A stretch of 18,648 nucleotides of DNA, taken from an uncultured Muribaculaceae bacterium. GTDB taxonomy: Bacteria; Bacteroidota; Bacteroidia; Bacteroidales; Muribaculaceae. Location: positions 1 to 18,648 of the forward strand of contig CAJTRC010000050.1 in NCBI GenBank assembly GCA_910578365.1. Direction: 5' to 3'. The notes beneath the pieces were generated by a model. That model worked only from the letters and a program-made list of their open reading frames with translations, was not told the DNA's origin and searched no databases. Below are positions 6,722-14,970 of this stretch, one piece after another (position 1 is the stretch's first letter; every line of letters starts with the position of its first letter). Position numbers and translations under genes: made by a program.

Positions 6722-7965
6722 GATTAAGCGCTGTATTAATGGCACTGCTGGTGTGGCTGGCGGCAATGGCGGCAGGCGACACCATGACAGGCACGCCCAA
6801 CGACCGGGTGCGCTCGCTGAGGATAGTCAATCCGCTCGACCCATACGGTCCTGCGGTGTTGCGTCTGGGCAGCGGCGACGTGCTGGCGATAAACTTCGAC
6901 GTACTCTCCGAAGACCGCGACTACCTGCGCTACCGTTTGGTACACTGCCGGGCCGACTGGAGTCCGTCGACATTAGTCGACTCGGAATTCCTCGACGGCT
7001 TCAACGAAGGCGAGATTACCGATTACCGCTTCTCGGAGGCTACCCTGGTACACTATGTGAACTATAACCTTACGATACCCAATGCCGATGTGGCACCATT
7101 GCTGTCGGGCAATTACCTGCTGCAGATATATCCGGAGTCGGACCCCGACGACGTGTGGGCGCAATGCCGCTTTATGGTGTGCGAGGAAAAAGTGGGCATC
7201 AGCGGCAATGTGACGTCGCGCACCGATGTCGACTATAACGCCGGTCACCAGCAGCTCGAGCTGAGAATCGACACCCGCGAGAGTGGTGTGGCCGACCCTT
7301 TCAACGATCTCTTTGTGGTGGTGCAGCAGAACGGACGCCTCGACAACGAAGTGGCCCTGCGGCAGCCTCTGCGCATGTCGGGCACAACTTCGATTTACGA
7401 GCATCAGCCGCAGCTGCTGTTCGAAGCCGGCAACGAATACCGCCGCATGGAAACAGTGAGCACTCAGTTTCCGCCAATGGGTGTGGAGAGTGTGGAGTTC
7501 ATAAATCCGTACTACTACCACATACTGGCTACCGACGAGCCTCGCGCAGGCAGCCAGTACCTTTACGACGAAACCCAAAAAGGCCGCTTTGTAATCCATG
7601 AATACAACAGCTCCGACCCCGATGTGCAGGCCGACTACACCGTGGTGGTATTTTCGCTCGATATGCCATACGACCCCGATACAATGGTGTTTCTCGACGG
7701 CGACTTTACCATGCGTCGCTTCGACGAAAACTCGCGCATGCAGTACAACCGCGAGCGCGGGCGCTACGAGCGGGTGATGTTGCTCAAGCAAGGCGCCTAC
7801 AACTATCAGTATCTGACAGTGCCCCGGGGTGCGCGCCGCGGCTATACGGCTGCAGTGGAGGGCGACAAACACCAGACCCTGAACGAATACACCGTGAAAG
7901 TATATGAACGCAAGCCCGGCAGCCGCAACGACCGTCTGCTGGGGGTGGCCCTATTAAGATTTTAG
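6715..7965 (+). CDS. Type IX secretion plug-domain protein (DUF5103)
   Basis: This 416-residue exported protein has a signal peptide (hydrophobic residues 5-20, likely cleavage after AMA). The body matches what I know of the DUF5103 family, now called 'T9SS plug protein' because a member was seen closing the SprA/Sov translocon. Supporting segments are YRLVHCRADWSPS, LDGFNEGEITDYRFS, TLVHYVNYNLTIPN, LSGNYLLQIYPE, a following VCEEKVGISG, and ADYTVVVFSL near the C-terminal third. Its start overlaps the ung stop, so it belongs to that operon, and DUF3109 follows after 10 bp. The role in secretion is inferred from the family, since no other T9SS gene is in the window. DUF5103 proteins also occur in species without a full T9SS. 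Confidence 0.85.
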   Translation: MVRLSAVLMALLVWLAAMAAGDTMTGTPNDRVRSLRIVNPLDPYGPAVLRLGSGDVLAINFDVLSEDRDYLRYRLVHCRADWSPSTLVDSEFLDGFNEGEITDYRFSEATLVHYVNYNLTIPNADVAPLLSGNYLLQIYPESDPDDVWAQCRFMVCEEKVGISGNVTSRTDVDYNAGHQQLELRIDTRESGVADPFNDLFVVVQQNGRLDNEVALRQPLRMSGTTSIYEHQPQLLFEAGNEYRRMETVSTQFPPMGVESVEFINPYYYHILATDEPRAGSQYLYDETQKGRFVIHEYNSSDPDVQADYTVVVFSLDMPYDPDTMVFLDGDFTMRRFDENSRMQYNRERGRYERVMLLKQGAYNYQYLTVPRGARRGYTAAVEGDKHQTLNEYTVKVYERKPGSRNDRLLGVALLRF

Positions 7966-7975
7966 AGCCTGTTTT

Positions 7976-8596
7976 ATGGAAAAAGAAGAAGAAATAATGC
8001 TTGAGATACAGAATACATTGGTGAGCCTCGACCTTGCCGAACAGTTTTTTTGCTGCGACCTCGACAGCTGTCTGGGCGAATGTTGCATCGAAGGAGATGC
8101 CGGTGCCCCTATTACCGAAGAAGAAAAGAAAAAAATCGAGGAAATTCTGCCTGAGATATACGACGAGTTGCTGCCTGCCGCCAAGCGCGAAATCGACAGC
8201 AACGGTGTGGCCTATATCGACGAGGAAGGCGACCTGGTGACATCGATTATCGATGGCCGAAACTGTGTGTTCACCTGCTACGAGGCCGGCGGCATGTGCC
8301 ACTGCGCCATAGAGCGCGCCTACCGTCAGGGACGTATCGACTTCTGCAAGCCGGTGTCGTGCCACCTCTATCCGCTGCGGCTTACCGAGTATCCCACATT
8401 CACAGCCGTGAATTATCACCGCTGGAAGATATGCAAGTGTGCCGAATTGCTGGGGCGCAAAAACGGAGTGCGGCTGTATCAGTTTCTCAAAGGGCCGCTC
8501 GAGCGCCGCTTTGGCAAAGAATGGTACGCCGAACTGTGCGAGGCCTGCGAGGCCTATCTGAGCGAGTATGGTAAGGAAACAAATCGGACAAAATAA
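7976..8596 (+). CDS. DUF3109 family cysteine-rich protein
   Basis: This 206-residue soluble protein has a conserved cysteine framework: CCDLDSCLGECCIEGDAGAP near the N terminus, then CVFTCYEAGGMCHCAIE, FCKPVSCHLYPLR, and a C-terminal CKCAELL and CEACEAYL. Such CxxxC/CxC patterns are seen in DUF3109 and the related YkgJ-type proteins, thought to bind zinc or an iron-sulfur cluster; the function is unknown. Translation may start at 7976 or at the in-frame ATG at 7997 (MLEIQNTLVSLDL), which agrees better with the short N terminus I remember for the family. It is the third gene of the ung operon. No terminator is evident downstream. Confidence 0.85.
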   Translation: MEKEEEIMLEIQNTLVSLDLAEQFFCCDLDSCLGECCIEGDAGAPITEEEKKKIEEILPEIYDELLPAAKREIDSNGVAYIDEEGDLVTSIIDGRNCVFTCYEAGGMCHCAIERAYRQGRIDFCKPVSCHLYPLRLTEYPTFTAVNYHRWKICKCAELLGRKNGVRLYQFLKGPLERRFGKEWYAELCEACEAYLSEYGKETNRTK

Positions 8597-8602
8597 GTAA
8601 AT

Positions 8603-8637
8603 TGACTGATTCCGGTATCTAATATGACCGATTCCGG
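8603..8637 (+). promoter_or_regulatory. Direct-repeat operator candidate upstream of GH35 gene
   Basis: TGACTGATTCCGG (8603-8615) and TGACCGATTCCGG (8625-8637) are 13-bp direct repeats with one mismatch, 22 bp apart (two helical turns). With the start site predicted from the -7 element at 8662 they centre near -45 and -67, the usual place for an activator. Confidence 0.45.
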
Positions 8638-8661
8638 CTGTGTTAAGAATACATAATTTAT

Positions 8662-8669
8662 TAATTTTG
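8662..8669 (+). promoter_or_regulatory. -7 element of GH35 gene
   Basis: TAATTTTG matches TAnnTTTG and lies 28 bp before the GTG start. No TTTG is at the right distance upstream, consistent with an activator-dependent promoter. Confidence 0.5.
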
Positions 8670-8697
8670 CGTCAGAATCATATGCAATTATTTTGAC

Positions 8698-10591
8698 GTG
8701 AAAACACGAATCATTCTTATCATGGCCGTTGTGCTGGCCTGCTTTTCCATATCGTCCCAAGCCGCATCCGGCGGCAGCTTCCGGGCCGGAAACGGTAATT
8801 TCCTGCTTAATGGCGAACCCTATGTGGTAAAGGCGGCCGAACTGCACTATCCGCGCATACCGCGCCCCTACTGGGACCACCGTATCAAAATGTGCAAAGC
8901 CATGGGCATGAACACTATCTGCCTGTATGTGTTTTGGAACATACACGAGCAGAAACCCGACTGCTTTGACTTTAGCGGACAGAACGACCTGGCCGAATTC
9001 ATTCGCCTCTGCCGGGCCAACGACATGAAGGTGATTCTGCGCCCGGGACCCTATGTGTGTGCCGAGTGGGAGATGGGCGGTCTGCCATGGTGGCTGCTGA
9101 AGAAGAAAGACATACGCCTGCGCGAGAACGACCATTACTTTCTGGAGCGTGTCGACAAGTTCCAGAAAGCTGTGGCCGAACAGATACGCGGCCTGACCAT
9201 AGCCGACGGCGGTCCGATAATTATGGTACAGGTGGAGAACGAATACGGTAGCTATGGCATCGACAAGGAGTATGTGGCAAACATACGCGACATGATAAGG
9301 CGTAATTTCGGCGATGAAGTAACACTGTTTCAGTGCGACTGGTCGTCGAATTTCCTCGACAACGGCCTTGATGACCTAATCTGGACCATCAATTTCGGCA
9401 CCGGAGCCGACATCGAACAGCAGTTCGCCCCCCTGCGTGAGGCCCGGCCCGAAAGCCCGCTGATGTGCAGCGAGTTCCGGAGCGGTTGGTTCGACAAATG
9501 GGGCGCCAACCACGAAACCCGCCCTGCCTCCGACATGATTGAAGGCATACGCAGTATGCTCGACCGCGGCATAGCTTTCAGCCTGTACATGGCCCACGGT
9601 GGTACAAACTGGGGCCATTGGGCCGGCGCAAACTCGCCGGGATTCGCTCCCGACGTGACCAGCTACGACTACGACGCTCCGATATCGGAGGCCGGACTGG
9701 CCACTCCTAAATATCATATGCTGCGCCGCGTTATGGCGGACTACAGCAGCGGCAAACTGCCCAAAGTGCCTGCGTCTGTACCGGCCGTGGAGGTGAAGCC
9801 GTTTGAATTCTCCGAAGCAGCTCCATTGTTCGCAAATCTGCCCGCTCCTAAAACCGATGCCTCCATACGGACTATGGAGGAATACGACCAGGGTTTCGGC
9901 AGCATACTTTACCGCACCGAACTGCCCGAACTCGCCGATGGTGTCATACTTACTGTAAGCGACCCGCATGACTACGCACAGATATTCGTCGACGGTAAAT
10001 ACACAGGCACGCTCGACCGCCGCAACGGCGAACGCGAACTGGCAGGTGTATAATCTTGAAGATACCCCTGACTTCTACGATTCGATGGAATACAGTCCCA
10101 TCGGCAATTTCAGCGCCGATGCCTCCGGACGCTTGCCCAGGGGCGTGTACCGCGGCACATTCAGTGTCGACAAACCCGGCGACGGATGGCAGGAACAGGA
10201 GTTCGGTCAGCCCGTACAGGCGCGCTACATATGCTTTGAGGCGCTCGACAGCCATAACTCCGACGACCGGGCCGCAATAGCCGAATTCTACATTCTCGAC
10301 GATAATGGCGAGCGCCTTTCGCGCGAACCGTGGACCATAGCCTGGGTTGACAGCGAAGACGTGGAGCAGGGCAATCACAGCGCCGACAAACTGTTCGACC
10401 TTCAGGAATCAACCTACTGGAGCACTGCCCCCGGCTCGGCATTTCCTCACAGTTTCGTTATCGACCTTGGCTCGGTTCGCAACATCAGCGCCATACAATA
10501 TCTGCCGCGCATGGAGCACGGCGCTCCGGGCGCGATAAAGAACTATCGAGTATATGTAAAGACAAGTCCTTTCAGCCGAAGCGGCTCGTAG
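8698..10591 (+). pseudogene. Secreted GH35 beta-galactosidase, C-terminal half deleted/frameshifted
   Basis: The gene starts at GTG 8698 with a signal peptide (MKTRIILIMAVVLACFSISS). The GH35 TIM-barrel is intact over residues about 27-345: YPRIPRPYWDHRI, CLYVFWNIHEQ, RPGPYVCAEWEMGGLPWWL, acid/base Glu in VQVENEYGSYG, nucleophile Glu in SEFRSGWFDKWG, AHGGTNWGHWAGAN. The first reading frame ends at TAA 10051-10053. Homology resumes in the +1 frame at 10037 (NWQVYNLEDTPDFYD) and runs to 10591. In family members I remember, about 50-60 residues separate the sugar-binding segment ending at NGERELA from the WQVYNL segment, and a jelly-roll part (GKG..WVNGH..GR.W) sits between YRGTFSVDKPGD and GWQEQEF. 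Both stretches are missing here, so two deletions are inferred. The tail (ARYICFEALD, ADKLFDLQESTYWST, FVIDLGS) is an F5/8-type C-terminal domain. A 451-residue truncated enzyme could still be made and might be partly active. Confidence 0.8.
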
Positions 10592-10629
10592 CCGCATTAT
10601 GGTGGAGCGTAGCCGACGGGAAGGTACGC

Positions 10630-12408
10630 TTATCTGGCTCTGTCGAGGAAAGCCGAGGCCAATTGCAATGAATTCAGTTGCGAGGCCGAATAGTCTTCAA
10701 GATTCTCGGCATCCTCGTCATCCGATATCGATACAAAGAAGGTAATCTCGTCGGTCAGCTCTTTGAAAATGCCCGTTTCCTTCAGAAGCTTCATAGCGGA
10801 TATAAGCTCGTTGAAGAAATAATCTTTGCCGGGCATCTTATCTTGATTTTGCCAGAGCAAGGCGCTGAGTTTCACCAGTTCACTGTCGTGTCCGTCGGAA
10901 TAGCCCCATTCATCGGGATGCCATTTGCAGGCATCGTCCGCTTCGTCGCATTCATTTTCGAGGTATTCCACCGTGTTTACAGTCAGGAACAGCGAATAGC
11001 AATCGCTGTCGGTGACCAAGGCAGCCGTGTAGATGTGTTCGTCGCCTGTCTGCTCCAGGATGTCGTGTAAATCCTTTTCGGCTGCATCGCGGATTTTTTC
11101 GGCCAAATCCTGAAAAAACGGGTCTATAGCCTTTGCAGCGTGTGGGCGCCCGTCGGATTCGGAATCCAACGAATTAACATAGCGCAGATGCTCCTCGGCC
11201 TCTTCCGAGTCCAGCTTCACCGCGTCTTCCAGGTATCGACGGCCGAGTTCGATGTTTACGTCGGTGCCGCGTCCGAAAGCGTATGCCACACCCAAGGCTG
11301 TGAGAACCTTGGCCTTGATGCTGTCCCACAAATAGTCGATTTCTTCCTCGGCCTCCTGTAGATATTCCAGAGCGGCCTCGTCGTCCTGTATCGTACCAAG
11401 TCCGTCCTGGCAGCATATGCCCAGGTAGGCGGCAGTCTGGGTTCGTGTCACATCGCTGCATTTAGGATTCTCGTAAGCCTTTTCGAACCACTGCACAGCC
11501 CTGGCGTAATCCTGCTGCGCGTCGCCACATCCTTCAAAATGATAGTAGCCCATCTCGAACTGCCCGGCCGGATGTCCACGGTGAGCGGCCATTTCATAGA
11601 AGCGGTAGGCGAGTTCGATATTCTCTTCCACAATTTCGCCGCACTCATAAACGTGTCCGGCATTGTATGCACCCTGCGCGTCGCCCAGATAAGCCGCTTT
11701 GGCGTAGTAAGTGAGGGCAGCCTGAGGATTGTTGTGGCTATATTCCAGATAATGTCCGTAGTTGTTGCATATCACAGGCGATATTTCAGCCAGCTTCTGA
11801 TAGTATGATTCAAATTCCTGCTGTGCTATATCGCACAGCCCTGATTCGCGGATATCGCAGTAATTGCCCCATCCGGCACAGATGCGTCCGTCGAAGCTGC
11901 GTTCATACCATTTCTTCGCTATCGGATATGCCAAGGCATTGTAGTCCTGTTCTGTTTTGAATTGCTTGGCAAGTTCAGGCTCCACAAGCAGATAGTCGCC
12001 CCAAAAATATACATTGCCCACCATGTAGCAGCAAAAGGCATTGCCGCCTTCGGCTTGTAGGAGAATCTCCTCGAAAGCCTCCTTAAACGAGGCGAAAGGC
12101 ATGCCGCGCTGTACCGAAGGGGTAAGGTTGCCGCTACGCACGGCACAAAGCACACCGGTGGCGCTGCCCGACATGGCGCTTTTCTGTATCAGTTTCGAAG
12201 CGTTTTCGTTATCGGGTTTGAAGCCGGCTCCGCTCCATACATACTGCTCGCCCATGAAGCACCGCGCAATGAAAGCCAGCGCATCGGCATCGCCCCGCTG
12301 CGCCTCCTGCATAAGCATGGCATAGCCGCGGCGTATCTCGTCGCGGTCGAAGCTTGTCCAAATCAAATCCACTGCCTGTTCGACAGGCTGACTGTATTTA
12401 CCGTTCAT
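10630..12408 (-). CDS. Sel1-like repeat protein
   Basis: This 592-residue protein has no signal peptide. It carries Sel1/TPR-like helical repeats: a weaker set in residues 30-135 (AQRGDADALAFIARCFMG, AEGGNAFCCYMVGNVYFWG) and clearer repeats in 225-400 (ALTYYAKAAYLGDAQGAYNA, AYRFYEMAAHRGHPAGQFEM, AVQWFEKAYENP, LTALGVAYAFGRGTDVN). The last ~160 residues are acidic and unrelated to repeats I know. Sel1 repeats bind partner proteins; a function cannot be assigned. The start is 8 bp after the stop of the preceding gene, so it is the third gene of a minus-strand operon. Its 3' end converges with the GH35 relic, 38 bp away, without a clear terminator. Confidence 0.85.
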   Translation of the reverse strand: MNGKYSQPVEQAVDLIWTSFDRDEIRRGYAMLMQEAQRGDADALAFIARCFMGEQYVWSGAGFKPDNENASKLIQKSAMSGSATGVLCAVRSGNLTPSVQRGMPFASFKEAFEEILLQAEGGNAFCCYMVGNVYFWGDYLLVEPELAKQFKTEQDYNALAYPIAKKWYERSFDGRICAGWGNYCDIRESGLCDIAQQEFESYYQKLAEISPVICNNYGHYLEYSHNNPQAALTYYAKAAYLGDAQGAYNAGHVYECGEIVEENIELAYRFYEMAAHRGHPAGQFEMGYYHFEGCGDAQQDYARAVQWFEKAYENPKCSDVTRTQTAAYLGICCQDGLGTIQDDEAALEYLQEAEEEIDYLWDSIKAKVLTALGVAYAFGRGTDVNIELGRRYLEDAVKLDSEEAEEHLRYVNSLDSESDGRPHAAKAIDPFFQDLAEKIRDAAEKDLHDILEQTGDEHIYTAALVTDSDCYSLFLTVNTVEYLENECDEADDACKWHPDEWGYSDGHDSELVKLSALLWQNQDKMPGKDYFFNELISAMKLLKETGIFKELTDEITFFVSISDDEDAENLEDYSASQLNSLQLASAFLDRAR

Positions 12409-12416
12409 CTGTTTTT

Positions 12417-13202
12417 TTATTCGTTATCTGAAAATCGTGATGTCAGCTGCCGGAAATAGTCTGATACATCAAAACTCTCCCATACGGGTGACGGTTCCGG
12501 AAGTTTGTTGCTGTCGACCAAATCCCACAGCCATTTCCTTAAAGAGCCGACATCGCTTGTAACTGTCCGGTACCCGATAGGAACCGGATTTGTCCAGCCC
12601 ACACATTCCACTTTGTACTTAACAGTATCGGACGGGGCATCGCTATAGCGCTTAATCTCTATATATCCGTTGATTTCGCCGCAAAATTCATACAGCATCC
12701 ACAGCGATTTGCCATCGATAATATTGTTGAGGGCCGCTACAACGTCGGCATCGTTGAAATACCGGAAAGTGTTGTTGTCGACACTGAGGTTGGGTTTGCC
12801 GGTATGCGGTCCGGTGCTGAATTCCATTAGCGTCCAGGCCGACATGTCGGGTAATTTGTCAGATATAAAGAAGTTGCACATGATATCGGCAGCCACATCG
12901 CGCGATACCTCGTAGCGAATCATGCACAGCTCCGTTTTCTGCACTCTGAAAAATACGGCCACACGTGAATCACTGTAGAACGAGATAGCAAAACACTCCG
13001 CCTGGCTTATCAGCTTCATAGGCGTGCAACGTTCAAGGATTACGTGATGGTTTGCCTCAATTTCGTACACCTCCTTCATAATACGGGCATCGGTCACGTG
13101 CGACGTGCGCTGAGAGCCGTTTTGGGTAATCAGTACAAATTGCGGTCTTGCTTTTTTCATGCGCCGTGCCTCTCTCAGGCGATTTCGGTTAGAGCCGTTC
13201 AT
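12417..13202 (-). CDS. Unknown protein, middle gene of Sel1 operon
   Basis: This 261-residue protein shows no signal peptide or membrane segment. I do not recognise the family. The frame is open up to 13355, but that extension overlaps the upstream gene in another frame and encodes low-quality Cys/Thr-rich sequence, so the ATG at 13202 (16 bp after the upstream stop) is preferred. The ATG at 13157 (MKKARPQFVL), preceded by GAGAGAGG, is an alternative. Visible stretches are VAVFFRVQKTELCMIRYEVS, LWMLYEFCGEINGYIEIKRY and a C-terminal SLRKWLWDLVDSNKLPEPSP. The alternating pattern suggests a mixed alpha/beta fold. Confidence 0.75.
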   Translation of the reverse strand: MNGSNRNRLREARRMKKARPQFVLITQNGSQRTSHVTDARIMKEVYEIEANHHVILERCTPMKLISQAECFAISFYSDSRVAVFFRVQKTELCMIRYEVSRDVAADIMCNFFISDKLPDMSAWTLMEFSTGPHTGKPNLSVDNNTFRYFNDADVVAALNNIIDGKSLWMLYEFCGEINGYIEIKRYSDAPSDTVKYKVECVGWTNPVPIGYRTVTSDVGSLRKWLWDLVDSNKLPEPSPVWESFDVSDYFRQLTSRFSDNE

Positions 13203-13218
13203 TTCCGTAGTAGCAAAG

Positions 13219-13800
13219 TCAGAAAGTAAGGAGCAGGCCTTTATGTTGCTGCAGAGCGTCGTCGTACAGGCAGCAAAGGTCGTCGTAGGCTTCCATCCAT
13301 TCATCAGCGTCAGCCTCATAGAGCAGGTCTTCCGGTTCGGCATCGGCGGCGGCATCGCGGTTCTCCTTCAGAACCTCCAGAATTTCGGCAACCTCGTCGG
13401 ATTCAATTATGCCGAGGCCTTCCATACCGGGGTCTACCACAACATCATCGATTTCTACTTGCCAGCCTGTTACCGGCAGCTCGCCCTCTTCAAATACGTC
13501 GAGCGATTTAATCACTTCGTTCACGGCATCCCACATTTCGCCCAGGCCGCGGTCGTCCTCCACATCATAGCAGGCGGTAAGCAGAATGTCGAAATAAACC
13601 TGTAGCGTAAGATCGTCGAATTCACTTTCCCAGTCTTCGTTCAGCGCACAGCCGGAGTAGGGCGATTGCAGTTCGTCGAGATGCTCGCTGATGTATCGGT
13701 GAGCCACATCGGGGTCTGCGATACTGGCTTGCATTACAGGTTCGATTTCGGCGTGAAATTTATCGGTATCAAATACAAACGCTTTGTGCTCGATGCTCAT
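13219..13800 (-). CDS. Very acidic unknown protein, first gene of Sel1 operon
   Basis: This 193-residue cytosolic protein is strongly acidic: Asp/Glu make up roughly a quarter of residues, with runs such as DWESEFDD, YDVEDDRG and EADADEWMEAYDDL. The family is not recognised. Start at ATG 13800 (MSIEHKAFVFDTDKFHAEIE), stop at 13219-13221. Small acidic proteins next to Sel1 proteins sometimes act as immunity or inhibitor proteins or as DNA mimics, but nothing here proves that. It is transcribed from the good promoter at 13872-13902. Confidence 0.75.
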   Translation of the reverse strand: MSIEHKAFVFDTDKFHAEIEPVMQASIADPDVAHRYISEHLDELQSPYSGCALNEDWESEFDDLTLQVYFDILLTACYDVEDDRGLGEMWDAVNEVIKSLDVFEEGELPVTGWQVEIDDVVVDPGMEGLGIIESDEVAEILEVLKENRDAAADAEPEDLLYEADADEWMEAYDDLCCLYDDALQQHKGLLLTF

Positions 13801-13871
13801 AATTCGTGTTATTAATCAAATTAATATTCCTGAGTTTCGCTGCCCGGCAAGTAGCCATGGCCTATAGAATG

Positions 13872-13902
13872 CAAATTTAATAATAAAACTTTGTAACGCA
13901 AA
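13872..13902 (-). promoter_or_regulatory. Consensus promoter of the acidic/unknown/Sel1 operon
   Basis: On the minus strand TTTG (13902-13899) is followed after exactly 19 nt by TAAATTTG (13879-13872), the full Bacteroidota -33/-7 consensus with ideal spacing. Start of transcription is predicted near 13865, leaving a leader of about 65 nt. Confidence 0.75.
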
Positions 13903-14222
13903 ACAAATCCGGTCCGGCTGCCAATCATAGTGGATTGTTATTGGCTCACCCTGTCCGCTGAATAGTCACCATAAATTTTGCTGTATGTGTTAAATATTCT
14001 TAACCTGCAAGTGTCTATATTATAGCCGATACGATAATTATGTTAAGGGGATAGGAACAAGAATAATTCAAGATTTAACAGATGTTTACATTCGGTTAAA
14101 ATCCTTCATCGTATTAAAGAAGAGTACCAACACAAATCTGAAATATGAAATTAGCAATCGTTGGCACTCGAAATCCGGGTGTGACAAAAAAATATGCCTC
14201 AAGAAATGGGACACCACATTAC
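13903..14222. other. AT-rich intergenic region with a short SLOG-like ORF
   Basis: This gap between divergent transcription units has low GC and many TTAA/ATTC motifs. The only coding signal is a 26-codon ORF (14145-14225) beginning MKLAIVGTRNPGVTKKY, listed separately. I see no tRNA, no clear terminator and no CRISPR-type repeat. Confidence 0.6.
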
Positions 14223-14225
14223 TAA
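14145..14225 (+). pseudogene. Possible SLOG/DprA-like N-terminal fragment
   Basis: A 26-residue ORF reads MKLAIVGTRNPGVTKKYASR. The start (K-L-A-I-V-G-T/S-R-N-P) resembles the first strand and Rossmann-type loop of SLOG-superfamily proteins (DprA, YspA/DUF2493), whose N termini read IAVVGSRxx. It stops after TPHY, so it is either a truncated relic or chance. The stop codon overlaps the -7 element of the next gene. Confidence 0.3.
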
Positions 14226-14230
14226 CTTTG
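14223..14230 (+). promoter_or_regulatory. -7 element of the nuclease-like gene pair
   Basis: TAACTTTG matches TAnnTTTG. Transcription would begin about 14236, only a few bases before ATG 14241, so the mRNA would be nearly leaderless. No -33 TTTG at 19-20 bp. Confidence 0.5.
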
Positions 14231-14240
14231 CATCGTGATT

Positions 14241-14942
14241 ATGGAGGAGAAGCATCTAAAATATCTAAGCTGGTGGTTCGATGAGTTTATGGCTTCGGAT
14301 CAAGTACCACGCTATCTTGAGTTGTTCCCCGAACTCAAAACCCGGCTAATGAAGTTCGGTATTGGTATTTTTTTATGGAATATGAAGGGGTTAATCAACA
14401 TCAACAATCCCGATGATGTAAGTCGTGTGCGACTTATTCTAAAGGTCATCGACCAAACTCCGGGTTTTGACTTTTTCAACAACACTTTCAATGAAGCAAC
14501 CCCTGAAACGGTTTGTGAAATCATAGGAATTTCACCTATGACTACCGTTGAAGAGCCAACGATTGAATTTGACTATACCGTTGATTATATCGGAAGTTAT
14601 GCAGAGGCCAGTCAATATCTCGACATGACATCTTGGTGTATCGTTATTTCAGAAGAATCATTCAATGCTTATACCGCCAATGGCAACCGGTTCTACTTCT
14701 GTGGTAACGGAGAATGGTGGGACACGCCTTGTATTCCGGGCATTGGCTTCCCGCGTGACCGCTTCGGTTATTCTCTCATAGCTGTTGAAGTCAGCCCTGA
14801 AAACAAAATCGTTTCAATCACTTCGAGATGGAACACCTGTGCCGGAGATACTGGTGACTTCATCACCGAGGATGAATTAAAATCAATCCTCGGCATGGAG
14901 AATTACAACGAACTGCTTTGTAATCCAACTGAAAATCACTAA
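14241..14942 (+). CDS. Unknown protein, first gene of AT-rich pair
   Basis: This 233-residue soluble protein comes from ATG 14241; an in-frame GTG at 14235 would add two residues and aligns with the rtcB start in a shared leader. The N-terminal half is helical (LSWWFDEFMASDQVPRYLEL). The C-terminal half (about residues 120-225) has DMTSWCIVISEESFNAYTAN, FYFCGNGEWWDTPC, DRFGYSLIAVEV and ENKIVSITSRWNTC. The order W-C-(I)..F..Y..F-Y-F..FG-S-I-x-V..SRWN reminds me of an unnamed domain in Bacteroidota and phage proteins; this is memory only. Codon use and base composition are far more A+T-rich than in genes before 13.8 kb. It is followed after 28 bp by the nuclease-like gene. Confidence 0.8.
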   Translation: MEEKHLKYLSWWFDEFMASDQVPRYLELFPELKTRLMKFGIGIFLWNMKGLININNPDDVSRVRLILKVIDQTPGFDFFNNTFNEATPETVCEIIGISPMTTVEEPTIEFDYTVDYIGSYAEASQYLDMTSWCIVISEESFNAYTANGNRFYFCGNGEWWDTPCIPGIGFPRDRFGYSLIAVEVSPENKIVSITSRWNTCAGDTGDFITEDELKSILGMENYNELLCNPTENH

Positions 14943-14970
14943 ATTTGTTTCCCATACAAAAGTGCCAAGT

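Noticed and set aside
6973..7872. Minus-strand 299-codon open frame opposite the plug-domain gene
   Set aside because: Shadow of a clearly coding plus-strand gene; no family features and no promoter or start context.
9376..9969. Minus-strand frame opposite the GH35 gene
   Set aside because: Covers the conserved GH35 catalytic region on the other strand; low-complexity composition.
10581..10595. GCGGCT-cgt-AGCCGC hairpin at the end of the GH35 relic, considered as a terminator
   Set aside because: Only 6 bp with a three-base loop and no T-tract on either strand.
13203..13355. N-terminal extension of the middle Sel1-operon gene to ATG 13355
   Set aside because: It overlaps the upstream acidic protein gene for more than 130 bp in another frame and encodes poor-quality sequence; ATG 13202 fits the operon spacing.
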